Under the pieces are notes generated by a model. That model worked only from the letters and a program-made list of their open reading frames with translations. It did not search any database and had not been told where the DNA came from. Of a DNA stretch of 64,000 bases, positions 36,001 through 44,721 are shown piece by piece (position 1 is the first letter of the stretch; the number at the start of each line of letters is the position of its first letter). A program made the position numbers and the translations under genes. Origin of the DNA: Polaribacter tangerinus (GTDB taxonomy: Bacteria; Bacteroidota; Bacteroidia; Flavobacteriales; Flavobacteriaceae); assembly GCF_038024095.1 (NCBI RefSeq), contig NZ_CP150668.1, forward strand, positions 124,001-188,000, written 5' to 3'.

Positions 36001-37930
36001 TTGCTTGGGCTTTACGCTTTTGCTCTTTTAAAAATATGATTGCTTCTGCCAAACGTCTTTCTTGTGGGTCGAAGGATTGAATGCTCGGTTGTTCGCCTGT
36101 TTTTGCAATCCAGTTTTTTATTTTAGGCCATAATATAATGGCTTCTTCATCTGTCATTGTTATACGTGTAGCATCAATAGTTTCTTGGATGGCTTTGAAT
36201 ACTGATGCTGTTACTGATTTAGATAAGATTTCAAATGCTTTTTGAAATGGATTTATGGTATCTATTAAATCGATATTAATATCATCAATATTTACAAAAC
36301 TGTCTGCCATACGAATAAAGCGTTTATCCCCTACTTCTTCGATAGTACCGTTTTTAATTACAGAATCTACAACTACATGTTGACGCACAGCTTCTACTTC
36401 TTCATCTGTTAAGTCTGGATAGGTTTCCTTAATAATTTTAGGTATCAATACTTTATTTATAACCTCTGGATCTACATTACCCGGCATTGCTTTAAGCATT
36501 TGATCATCTTGCATGATTTTTGCTTTTAGGTCATTGATATCACTTTCAATAATATCTTTTGCTCTTTGTGAACTTGGTAATTTAAACCCATTTATTTTTA
36601 TGGTATTATCATCATCTTCTGAATCGTCATCTTCATCATTTGGAAATTTTGGTTTAAACTTAAAGTTAGGTGCTAACACTTGTTCCATTAATAATGATGC
36701 TGTAATTGCCTTTAGCATATTATTTACGGATAGTTTTACTTCATCATTCTCTGCATCTGGCTGTGCTATTAAATTGGTAAACTGTGAATGTGTTTTATTT
36801 TCACTATCTCTTGTTGCTCTACCAATGATTTGAATAATTTCTGTTAATGACCCTCTATAACCTACGGTTAAAGCGTGTTCGCAATAGGGCCAATCAAACC
36901 CTTCTTTTGCCATACCTAGAGCAATAATAATATCTATATCATCTACACTTGACACCTTACGCAAATAGTCTTGTATTTTATCTCTGTCCTTTTGATTGTC
37001 ATGGACTAAATCTGCAATCTTTAAGATTTTACCTGTAGTTTTACTTTTTACATACAAAACACCTGTATCTGGGTCTTGATAGTCTAATTCCCCTAAGCCA
37101 TCTAAAATTCTATTGACTTCTTCATATTTATCTTTTTCAGATTCACCTGAATTTACGCTTGGTATGTGAATTATTGTTTTTTTGTTTTCATCTAATATCT
37201 CATGAATAGCAGATGTATATTTTCCTTGATAAAAGTGATAGCCAATACCTAATGATTTTAAATAATTATAGCCGTTTAGTTGTTGGTAATAATCATACTT
37301 CACCTTTATAAATTTTTCTTCGTCCTCTGGTAATAAAATAGGTACGGAATCTCCTCTAAAGAAAGACCCTGTCATTGCTACTACGTGCGCAGTAGATTTA
37401 TCCATAATACTACTTAATACGATTCCTAATTTATTATCACCATCTACAGAGACATGATGAAATTCATCAATTGCCAACAAACAATCATTGAGTTGTTTTT
37501 CGTCTATGGCATCAAAAGCAAAGCGTAAAGTAGCATGTGTACAGATTAGTATTTTTTCATCACTTTCTAAAAAATTTAGAAATGCAGTCACTTTACTTTT
37601 TTCTACACCAGGCGTACATAAGTTATATCTTGGATTAGGTTCCCAATCTGCAAAAAAACCATATTTTTTTAAGTCTGTTTTAGCAAATGAACTACCAATA
37701 GAGCGTTCAGGAACTGCGACGATTACTTTTTTAATGCCTTGATTTATGAGTTTGTCTAAACCTATAAACATTAATGCACGAGATTTACCAGAAGCTGGCG
37801 GTGCTTTAATTAATAGGTATTGCGCTGTGCGCGCCTCAAATGCTTTTTGTTGCATTTCTCGCATACCTAACTCATTAGTGCTTTTACTTTTTCCTGTTTG
37901 TTGGTATTTTACGTGTACTATATCTGGCAT
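35993..37930 (-). CDS. DEAD/DEAH-box helicase of the defence-like block
   Basis: 645 aa, superfamily 2. Walker A is APPASGKS (43-50), motif II is DEFHH (155-159), a TGS motif III analogue stands at 187-189 and motif VI is QIIGRATR (367-374). The C-terminal region is rich in acid (EDDDSEDDDN) and ends in a helical module (about 607-637, TGEQPSIQSFDPQERRLAE) also found in the nuclease encoded next. Such helicases act as ATP-driven motors in restriction systems of types I, III and ISP. It overlaps the nuclease gene by 8 bp and lies 129 bp downstream of the AlbA_2 gene, behind a repeat cluster and a possible terminator. Confidence 0.9.
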   Translation of the reverse strand: MPDIVHVKYQQTGKSKSTNELGMREMQQKAFEARTAQYLLIKAPPASGKSRALMFIGLDKLINQGIKKVIVAVPERSIGSSFAKTDLKKYGFFADWEPNPRYNLCTPGVEKSKVTAFLNFLESDEKILICTHATLRFAFDAIDEKQLNDCLLAIDEFHHVSVDGDNKLGIVLSSIMDKSTAHVVAMTGSFFRGDSVPILLPEDEEKFIKVKYDYYQQLNGYNYLKSLGIGYHFYQGKYTSAIHEILDENKKTIIHIPSVNSGESEKDKYEEVNRILDGLGELDYQDPDTGVLYVKSKTTGKILKIADLVHDNQKDRDKIQDYLRKVSSVDDIDIIIALGMAKEGFDWPYCEHALTVGYRGSLTEIIQIIGRATRDSENKTHSQFTNLIAQPDAENDEVKLSVNNMLKAITASLLMEQVLAPNFKFKPKFPNDEDDDSEDDDNTIKINGFKLPSSQRAKDIIESDINDLKAKIMQDDQMLKAMPGNVDPEVINKVLIPKIIKETYPDLTDEEVEAVRQHVVVDSVIKNGTIEEVGDKRFIRMADSFVNIDDINIDLIDTINPFQKAFEILSKSVTASVFKAIQETIDATRITMTDEEAIILWPKIKNWIAKTGEQPSIQSFDPQERRLAEAIIFLKEQKRKAQANG

Positions 37931-37936
37931 AAATGT

Positions 37937-38050
37937 CTAAAGTTTATCTAAAATTTGTATAAATATATTTCATTAATCATTGAAAAAGAGCTATTTATCA
38001 TATGTAAATAGCTAAAGTTTATCTAAAAAATGTCTAAAGTTTGTCTAAAA
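37937..38050. repeat. Three 17-bp direct repeats in the helicase leader
   Basis: CTAAAGTTTATCTAAAA occurs at 37937-37953 and again at 38012-38028; a copy with one change (CTAAAGTTTGTCTAAAA) is at 38034-38050. Between the first two lies an inverted repeat AGCTATTTA/TAAATAGCT (37989-38013) with a 7-nt loop. The repeats fill the gap between the AlbA_2 gene and the helicase gene and look like operator sites, possibly for the neighbouring regulator. Confidence 0.65.
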
Positions 38051-38080
38051 AATGTCTAACTAATCTTGTTTAGACATTTT
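38049..38080 (-). terminator. Hairpin at the 3' end of the AlbA_2 gene
   Basis: An 11-bp inverted repeat AAAATGTCTAA/TTAGACATTTT encloses a 10-nt loop that contains the stop codon of the AlbA_2 gene. Read on the minus strand the second arm continues into a T run, as in a Rho-independent terminator. It also overlaps the 17-bp repeats, so it may be part of that control region instead. Confidence 0.5.
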
Positions 38081-39694
38081 CCATAATTTGCCTTCAACAA
38101 CTATAATACCTTGTTTTTTTAATGATTGAAGCGCATTCTTTATCTTGTTTATTTTTTGAGAAATGTCTAAACCTTCAGATAATTTATTGAATAATATATT
38201 TTCTAAATCGCTTCTTTTTGCACTTTCAAATTTTGTCAGATAATCTGTTATAATTTTCTGAATGTAATCGTTATCTATTCCTCGCATTTTTATATAGTCA
38301 CCTTTTTGATTAGTTGCAGATGCCACTTTAGACGAAATATGAAAATTAGGTTTTCTACCCTCAATCAATTTTTTTGACTTTAGTGTTTTAATTTCTTCAT
38401 CATTTATTATTTTATTTTTTGCAACCTTATCTAGTAGTATAATTTCTTCTAGAGATAAGTTAGGCATTTGCGCTACTTTACGTGCGTAGTTTATGTCTAC
38501 TACTTTCCCTGTAATAACAACTTTAACTTTATGGTTAGACAAATCATAGTCTGGTAATGGAAAATACTTTTTTCTTTGAATGTTATACATTTTTTTTATC
38601 CCACTACCAATGGTATCAATCATATTAAGATTAACCATAGCGTCTGCTAAAAATTTGTTACGATATTTGGGTTCTGGTGCATCTGCTTGAATTACAGTTT
38701 CAATACTCTTTGGTATAAAATCACCAGAATTAGCAAATGTCAAGGTTGCATTTTCATTTTCAACCACGAGTATTTTACTTCCCAATGTATAATCTTGATG
38801 CGCAATACAGTTGTTTAATGCTTCACGTATTATGTAAGGGTCGTATTGGTCAACTTCATCAGGAAAAAGCGTACCATCAGCTATATAACGATACTTTAGG
38901 TTTCGTATTTTACTATAAACACCTTCTATATTTAGCAATAACGGACAGGTAAAATGCTCGTAGTCTTTCTCTAAATTATCGCTATCTTTAAGAATCCAAG
39001 TAATTTTTGATGTAGCAGGACTTAGAAAATGTTCTGACTCTGGTTTACCGAGTAAAATTATTGCTGTATTTGTAATTTTGTCTTTAATGGTAAGTTTTGC
39101 TTTGTTTAAAAAAACAGCATCTGACCAACTCTTAATAGTGTCTTCTAATTTTGGATTTTTTTGAGTATATCTAACACGTGCCTGCTTTACAGCTTCTTCA
39201 GATAAATCTTGTAGCGTTGCATTTTTAACAATTTTAGCACTCCAATCTTCTGTTTTATTCTGAAGTTTTATTCTATCGTATTCATCTGATGATAAAGCAC
39301 CCAAACTCTCACCATCCCTGCCATAACAGTGTCCTTTCCAAGATAAAGGAAAACCTTTAGGCGCAGCTGGTATTTCTAGTAAGATAATAGCACTACCATC
39401 TTGACTTACTCGCTTTGTACTTATAAAATTAGTTTTAGGCGATGTATGCTTCACAATTTCAGCTTTGTACTCATTAAGCTGTTTATCCGTAATTGCTGTA
39501 CCAACTATCGACTTATTATTTTTAATACCTAACACCAACCAAGCATTGGGCTTATTTGCCAAATTAGCTTCATTACTTAACGCTGAAAAATATTTACCTA
39601 ATTTATCCTTATCTATTTGGTTTTTAGCTTCCTTAAACTCTACGGATTCATTTTCTGTAGAAAGGCTTAATAGTGCATCTAAAGTGGTGTCCAT
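38060..39694 (-). CDS. AlbA_2/ATPase-fold regulator (Schlafen AlbA_2 domain protein)
   Basis: 544 aa. The N-terminal AlbA_2 domain begins with ENESVEFKEA (residues 14-23) and includes AWLVLGIKNN and CYGRDGESL. The middle has the ATPase-like region of this class with IIREALNNCIAHQDY (around 289-303) and NSGDFIP, as in histidine-kinase-type folds, followed by GSGIKKMY. The C-terminal 130 residues look like winged-helix DNA-binding segments. Such proteins are usually called transcriptional regulators but many are found in defence islands. It starts 2 bp after the broken RhuM frame, and three 17-bp repeats lie just downstream, making it a candidate regulator of the helicase-nuclease genes. Confidence 0.82.
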   Translation of the reverse strand: MDTTLDALLSLSTENESVEFKEAKNQIDKDKLGKYFSALSNEANLANKPNAWLVLGIKNNKSIVGTAITDKQLNEYKAEIVKHTSPKTNFISTKRVSQDGSAIILLEIPAAPKGFPLSWKGHCYGRDGESLGALSSDEYDRIKLQNKTEDWSAKIVKNATLQDLSEEAVKQARVRYTQKNPKLEDTIKSWSDAVFLNKAKLTIKDKITNTAIILLGKPESEHFLSPATSKITWILKDSDNLEKDYEHFTCPLLLNIEGVYSKIRNLKYRYIADGTLFPDEVDQYDPYIIREALNNCIAHQDYTLGSKILVVENENATLTFANSGDFIPKSIETVIQADAPEPKYRNKFLADAMVNLNMIDTIGSGIKKMYNIQRKKYFPLPDYDLSNHKVKVVITGKVVDINYARKVAQMPNLSLEEIILLDKVAKNKIINDEEIKTLKSKKLIEGRKPNFHISSKVASATNQKGDYIKMRGIDNDYIQKIITDYLTKFESAKRSDLENILFNKLSEGLDISQKINKIKNALQSLKKQGIIVVEGKLWKMSKQD

Positions 39695-39696
39695 AA

Positions 39697-39939
39697 TTAG
39701 GTTGTGATGTATTTATAATTAGCAGTTGTTAAGTAATCCTTAATAACTGAATTTGATTGCAACTCTCTATCTTTGAGTATGTTAGATATATGAATACTAA
39801 CGTTTGGTATAGAGGTGTCAAAAAGTTCTGCGAGTTGACTTTGGTTCATCCAAACATTACCGTCTTTTGTATATAAACTTACAGATGCTTTGCCATCTGC
39901 TGTGTTATAAATGATGATGTTTTGTTGGTTGTTTTCCAT
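39697..39939 (-). pseudogene. RhuM-family gene, truncated after 80 residues
   Basis: The 80 residues match the conserved N-terminus of RhuM-like proteins (GKASVSLYTKDGNVWMNQSQ, then LAELFDTSIPNVSIHISNIL) and then end abruptly: after VIKDYLTTA, where full-length members continue with a KNY-TK-YNLDMI-type segment and over 200 further residues, this frame reads NYKYITT and stops at 39697. The break lies 2 bp before the AlbA_2 start, so a deletion or insertion at this point is likely. RhuM proteins are found in defence islands and mobile regions; function is poorly known. Confidence 0.75.
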
Positions 39940-39963
39940 TATGCTTATTTTAATCTATCTCTC

Positions 39964-40056
39964 TTATTGTAAAAACTAAAAAATAGTACACTAACGCTTT
40001 GCTTATTGTAAATTATCGAGGAACTTTACAATAGCGTTTTTATTATTGTAAAAACT
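39964..40056. repeat. Repeated TTATTGTAAA units around a hairpin
   Basis: TTATTGTAAAAACT is present at 39964-39977 and 40043-40056. A third TTATTGTAAA lies at 40003-40012 and faces an inverted copy TTTACAAT at 40025-40032, giving a hairpin. The copy at 40043 is the coding end of the unknown gene (its last codons and stop), so the end of that gene has been copied into the intergenic space. Probable trace of slippage or rearrangement, also able to act as a terminator. Confidence 0.6.
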
Positions 40057-40948
40057 CCATCCCTGTTTTACCTATAGTCTCTAACATTTCAAATCTTTCT
40101 TTTTTATTTTCTAATTGTTCATAATAATCCTCTAGTTCATCGAAATAGTCAACTAATTTATTACTTGATATTAGTGCTCTTATAATTTCATTTTCATCTT
40201 GAACATCAAAAGGCAATGGTTTGATACTTTTAATAAACTTAATGAAACTTGAGTTTGAGTTATTGACTAAGCGTATTAAAAGTTCTTTTTTTAAAATTGT
40301 ATCGTACTTAAAATCGAAATCTTTATAAATAAAAATACGGTAGGCTTTGCCTTGAGGTCTTAAAGCATAGGTGTAAATATTGAGATTTCTTGCTTCAATT
40401 TCAATTAAATTATAAATAGCTAACGATATTGCCTTTATAATTTTTGCGAGATATGCTTGTGTTTGTGTTGTATTAATTATGGTATTTGAAATATTAACAA
40501 TAGATAATTTATTAGATAAAAACCTAATAAATGCTATTTTCTCATTTTCATAATCTTTACTTGAATTAATATTAAATCTATCATATCTGTACGTTTTATA
40601 AAATTTAGATAGTAGGTGTAAAAATTCTTTTTGATGTGCATTTAAGTTAAGACTATGTTTGCACTCTATCATAATATGAAGGTTTAAAAGCTTATGATGC
40701 CTTATGCTTTCTTCAAATTGCTTTTTGCTTTCTTTATTATTTACATCGATATTTTCAATAAGTATAATTGCTATTTTTTGTAATCGTTCTATACCAACTG
40801 AAAGGTTATACAACAGCTCAAAAACATCTTCTGCATAGTTGAAATTATCTAAAGTGTTAATTGATTTTAAACCATTGAAAAGAAATGCACCAGAGATTTC
40901 TAATTCTGTGCCTAAACCAAAATTTTTCCAATAGTCTTGATTATCCAT
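40043..40948 (-). CDS. Unknown 301-aa protein coupled to the methyltransferase
   Basis: Not recognised with certainty. The protein is largely helical, with no membrane segment or catalytic motif; features are EYWKN-like DYWKNFGLGTELEISGAF at the start, LSVGIERLQKIAIILIEN, and a middle HHKLLNLHIMIECKHSL with conserved-looking His and Cys. The ATG shares one base with the methyltransferase stop (TAATG), so the two are translated in fixed proportion. A helical partner or target-recognition or inhibitor role for the methyltransferase complex is possible, but nothing in the sequence shows it. Similar genes beside MmeI-like methyltransferases occur in other genomes, as far as I recall. Confidence 0.7.
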   Translation of the reverse strand: MDNQDYWKNFGLGTELEISGAFLFNGLKSINTLDNFNYAEDVFELLYNLSVGIERLQKIAIILIENIDVNNKESKKQFEESIRHHKLLNLHIMIECKHSLNLNAHQKEFLHLLSKFYKTYRYDRFNINSSKDYENEKIAFIRFLSNKLSIVNISNTIINTTQTQAYLAKIIKAISLAIYNLIEIEARNLNIYTYALRPQGKAYRIFIYKDFDFKYDTILKKELLIRLVNNSNSSFIKFIKSIKPLPFDVQDENEIIRALISSNKLVDYFDELEDYYEQLENKKERFEMLETIGKTGMEFLQ

Positions 40949-43647
40949 TATGCTTTCTTTTTACGTGTTCTTTTCGGTTTCTCTAACAAGGTATTTTTAT
41001 GTATCATCTTTTCATATTCCTTAAACAAATACTCTAAACGCTCTGTATCACTGGTAAATGGTTTTAAACGATAGCAACGCTCTATGGCTAAATCTAATTG
41101 ATGATGCGCTTCTTTTAAACCTTTAGGCATTTTATCTGGGTCGTATAATTGTGCTAATGTTTTGCCTGAATGTTTTTCTCTTTCTTCTAATACTGCAAAA
41201 ACGTGTAGATTTATTTGTTCTTTTTGTTTTTGGTTTATAGCAGGAAAAGGAAAATTATTATAACAAATTGATGATGAATATAGATAATCGTCTTTTAATT
41301 TACCTGCAATATTTGTTAACCAAACCATATGCATTTTAGAGGAAATCACACCCATTACAAATGGTTCAGAATCATATACTACGTGTGCACGATTATTTAT
41401 AACAGTATCATTCGCAACAAAACCAATAGGCACATATTTTCTTCTAGATGAAGTTGTAGATGGTACAATAATAGCATCGGTATCTCTATGTCTAATTTCT
41501 CCAAAAGAATAGGGAATCTCAGAAAGTTTTATTGTTGAAGGTCTTGAACTAGAAAGTCTAGTTAATCTAACTTTTTCGACTCTTCTGTATATTTCATTTA
41601 TATTTTGAAATTTAAGATACTCTTTTTCAGAAAGCCATAGACACCATCTATATGTATTATTTGTAAATTCTTTAGCTCCAACTAATTTTTTCAAATAAGG
41701 AAGTATTTCTGGATTCGTTTTAACCAACTCTTCTTTTTCTGAATTACTTAAAATTAGATTTCCGCCATCGTTTGGCATACTACCAAAAACCATCGGCGGT
41801 AATTTTGATAAAGGTTTAGACCTTTTTGTTATATAAATATTATCACCTTCTACTAGATAGGCATTTATTCGTTTTACTTCTTGCTTATGCTTTTTTATAG
41901 CAATAAACTTTATACCAGTACTTTTATAATCTTGCAAAGAAATTATTGAACAAAAAACTGCTGCATTATTTTTTGCATTGTTATTCCATAAAAATGATTT
42001 GTACGCAAAGCCTATTTCAACTTCATTCAAAATATGTGGCCACAATAATGACACCTGTTCCCCTTGACAAATTGAGTTAGTACTTACAATTGCAAATTTC
42101 GATTTAGTGTTCTTAATAAATTCCTTACCCTTGTAAAACCAACAGGCTATATAATCTAGATTGTTATGTCCTTTGATTTTACCTAAGACAAATTTAATAT
42201 CTTCTTTTTGTGTTTTATCCTGTAACCTCGCACCCAAATAAGGTGGATTCCCTAAAATATAAATTTCATCATTTTCATTTTTAGGACATGTCTCTTCCCA
42301 GTTTAAACGTGTTGCATTCCCTTGAGTAATATTACCTGCTTCTTTAAGTGGCAAAATAGGTTTGGCTTTACCAAAATCGAATAACTCATCTGTAAACATT
42401 TTATTCATTTGGTGTTCTGCTAACCATAAAGACAGGATTGCCATTTCGTGAGCAAAATCGTCTAACTCTATGCCATAAAACTGAGATAGCTTTACTTCTG
42501 TAAAGACAAAAGAATATTGCGGTTCTAAGGCATTAATTTGTTGCCAAATTTTTATTTCTAATTTTCGTAACTCTTTATAAGCAATAATTAAAAAGTTACC
42601 ACTACCACAAGCAGGGTCGAATATCTTTAATTTCGATATTCTATATATTAATTGACGTAGCTTTTTAGGGTTGCCTTTGTATTTTTCAAATTCCTCATAG
42701 AGTTCATTTAAAAATAAAGGTTCAATGACCTTCATAATATTAGGTACAGAGGTATAATGCATCCCTAAACCACTACGATATGCAGGATTTACAACTGCCT
42801 GTATCATAGAGCCAAAAATATCTGGGTTGATTTCGCTCCAATCTAAATCGCCACATTCAATAATTATCTTTCGTGCTGCTGCTGTAAACTTTGGTGACAC
42901 AATAGTGTCTCTAAACAAACCACCATTTACATAAGGAAAGGCTGTAAAATGTGCTGCTTCTTTACTGTTATCTTTTGTATTCAGGACTTTAAAAATCCTA
43001 TCTAAAAATGTATGTGTATCACTACCATCTTTTTGAGTATGTTGCTCTAAAGTATCTGTAAACATACCCTCAATAGGAAATATATCGGTGTCTTCTGCAA
43101 AAAAGCAAAAGAGCAAACGAGATAGGAATATATTTAAGTTATGACCACCATCTTCATAGATATTTGGATTTTCAGTAACTAAGATATCATAGAGTTTCGC
43201 CATTTTGTATGACGCTTTTCTATCTGCATAATTCTCGTTTTTTTGAGCATACTTCTCTTGTCCTGCCCAAGGTAAAAAGAAACCGAAGTGTTTATGTATT
43301 TCGAGGATAGGGGTATCTAATGCTAACCCTGTTCTTATATCTTTTGCTAATAATGTTTTGTAATCTGTAACAATTACAAAGCGTGGATTGTGTTTTAAGG
43401 CATCGGTATTTTTTGTTAATTCATCTATTGTGTTTAATAGTGTACCAGATGCTACTTCTTTAAAAAGCATTTTACTTTTATAGAGTACTTCACCTTCAAC
43501 TTTAGATAAGTTAAAATCCCCTTTCTTTAAACGTGTTATCGTTGTTTTAGATATACCGTAGGCTTTCAGCAAGTCGAATACAAATTCTTCTTTATTGAAA
43601 TTATCAACTAAGGCTGTTACGTTTTTTTCTATTTGGGATGCGTTCAT
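40948..43647 (-). CDS. MmeI-like class I DNA methyltransferase (adenine-type)
   Basis: 899 aa. The N-terminal MmeI_N-like region (residues 20-160, with NPRFVIVTDYKTLLA) is followed by a helical spacer, the N6-adenine methyltransferase domain with motif I FDPACGSGNF (343-352) and catalytic motif IV NPPY (467-470), a target-recognition region (about 600-800) and a C-terminal helical domain ending in a Lys/Arg tail. In bifunctional MmeI-type enzymes the N-terminal domain carries a D-ExK nuclease motif; I do not see one here, so this looks like a methylation-only protein. The nuclease could be the GIY-YIG protein of the same block. The unknown 301-aa gene follows with a 1-bp overlap. Confidence 0.9.
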   Translation of the reverse strand: MNASQIEKNVTALVDNFNKEEFVFDLLKAYGISKTTITRLKKGDFNLSKVEGEVLYKSKMLFKEVASGTLLNTIDELTKNTDALKHNPRFVIVTDYKTLLAKDIRTGLALDTPILEIHKHFGFFLPWAGQEKYAQKNENYADRKASYKMAKLYDILVTENPNIYEDGGHNLNIFLSRLLFCFFAEDTDIFPIEGMFTDTLEQHTQKDGSDTHTFLDRIFKVLNTKDNSKEAAHFTAFPYVNGGLFRDTIVSPKFTAAARKIIIECGDLDWSEINPDIFGSMIQAVVNPAYRSGLGMHYTSVPNIMKVIEPLFLNELYEEFEKYKGNPKKLRQLIYRISKLKIFDPACGSGNFLIIAYKELRKLEIKIWQQINALEPQYSFVFTEVKLSQFYGIELDDFAHEMAILSLWLAEHQMNKMFTDELFDFGKAKPILPLKEAGNITQGNATRLNWEETCPKNENDEIYILGNPPYLGARLQDKTQKEDIKFVLGKIKGHNNLDYIACWFYKGKEFIKNTKSKFAIVSTNSICQGEQVSLLWPHILNEVEIGFAYKSFLWNNNAKNNAAVFCSIISLQDYKSTGIKFIAIKKHKQEVKRINAYLVEGDNIYITKRSKPLSKLPPMVFGSMPNDGGNLILSNSEKEELVKTNPEILPYLKKLVGAKEFTNNTYRWCLWLSEKEYLKFQNINEIYRRVEKVRLTRLSSSRPSTIKLSEIPYSFGEIRHRDTDAIIVPSTTSSRRKYVPIGFVANDTVINNRAHVVYDSEPFVMGVISSKMHMVWLTNIAGKLKDDYLYSSSICYNNFPFPAINQKQKEQINLHVFAVLEEREKHSGKTLAQLYDPDKMPKGLKEAHHQLDLAIERCYRLKPFTSDTERLEYLFKEYEKMIHKNTLLEKPKRTRKKKA

Positions 43648-43732
43648 TTATAAATAATTCTTTTTCATTACTAATCTATCATAAATGTATGAAAAGGATA
43701 ATTAAATTTCGTATTAAGTTATTAACGTTTTA

Positions 43733-44677
43733 TTACTCCTCCATTTCTTTATCGGTTAAAACATCTGGTCTAAATTCACTCATTTTTTCGGTGTTTTTAC
43801 ATTTAAGTTTTGCATATTCGAAACCAGAATCCCACCATTTTTTCATGAGTATTTTATCGAAAACTAAGGAGTTTGTGGTTAAAACCGTAGGTGTATAAAA
43901 TAAATTTAGTTTTAAGTTTTTATTAGAAGCTGCCAATTTTCCGATAGTAATATTGTGTCTTTCTACATGTACTAACATAAAATCGAACACATCAAACAAT
44001 AAAGAAAAAGGATTTCTAGCAGGTAATTTGTTAATCTGTGTTACTTCAGTTTCTAAAATTATTGCATCAATTTCGGTGGCTCCTCTTAAAATGGCTTCAC
44101 GAATCGGAATCAAAGAACCAAAACCACCATCAGCATATTGGCAGTTGTTTTTTTCTAACAAACTCATAAAAGGAACATAATTACAAGAACCCCAAATCCA
44201 ATCACAAAAATCTTCGTAAGTACAATCATTAATCGATTTATATTCTATTTGATTGGCCGTTAAATTAGAAACCGTAACTACTACCTCTTTGTTATTTTCT
44301 CTAATTTGTTGATACATTTCTCGGGTAACCTTTTTCTTAATTAAAGAACGTAAATTTTTACTTTCTCCAAATGTTTTTCGACCATTAATAAAATTCCATA
44401 AAGTATTTAAATGATGAATACTAATAACCTTTTCCCCGCCTACTTTTTTAATTTTAAAAGGATTGTTGCTAAAAATAGTTTCTTGATTAACATTGGTGTA
44501 CAATTCTTTTAATTCATCTATCATACCTAAAGCCAAATGAGAAACCATTAAACTTCCGGTAGATGTTCCTAAAAATAAATCGTACTCATTGCCCTGATTT
44601 TTCATTAAGTATTGTGCAACACCACCAGCAAATGCCCCTTTACTTCCGCCTCCAGAAATTACCAATGCTTTTTTCAT
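43733..44677 (-). CDS. Patatin-like phospholipase
   Basis: 314 aa. The oxyanion-hole motif GGGSKGAF is at residues 9-16, the nucleophile Ser39 in GTSTG, and the Asp of the dyad at 183 in YADGGFGS. No signal peptide or membrane segment, so a cytoplasmic lipid acyl hydrolase is expected. Some patatin proteins are effectors of defence systems (CBASS); no cyclase gene is seen here, and the gene is separated from the methyltransferase by 85 bp with no overlap, so I treat it as independent. Co-orientation with the block still leaves a link possible. Confidence 0.88.
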   Translation of the reverse strand: MKKALVISGGGSKGAFAGGVAQYLMKNQGNEYDLFLGTSTGSLMVSHLALGMIDELKELYTNVNQETIFSNNPFKIKKVGGEKVISIHHLNTLWNFINGRKTFGESKNLRSLIKKKVTREMYQQIRENNKEVVVTVSNLTANQIEYKSINDCTYEDFCDWIWGSCNYVPFMSLLEKNNCQYADGGFGSLIPIREAILRGATEIDAIILETEVTQINKLPARNPFSLLFDVFDFMLVHVERHNITIGKLAASNKNLKLNLFYTPTVLTTNSLVFDKILMKKWWDSGFEYAKLKCKNTEKMSEFRPDVLTDKEMEE

Positions 44678-44721
44678 TATCTATAATGTTTTGTTTACTT
44701 TAGTGCTATAAAAATAATAAA

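Noticed and set aside
37931..38060. CRISPR-like array in the repeats before the helicase gene
   Set aside because: Only three 17-bp units with very uneven spacing (75 and 22 bp), no spacers and no cas genes.
34807..43647. Known BREX, DISARM or type I restriction system
   Set aside because: No PglZ, BrxC, DUF1998, PLD nuclease, HsdS or HsdR was recognised; the gene set does not match.
43733..44677. Patatin as the effector of a CBASS-type system
   Set aside because: No cyclase or accessory gene in the window; the gene has its own start after an 85-bp gap and looks like an ordinary patatin.
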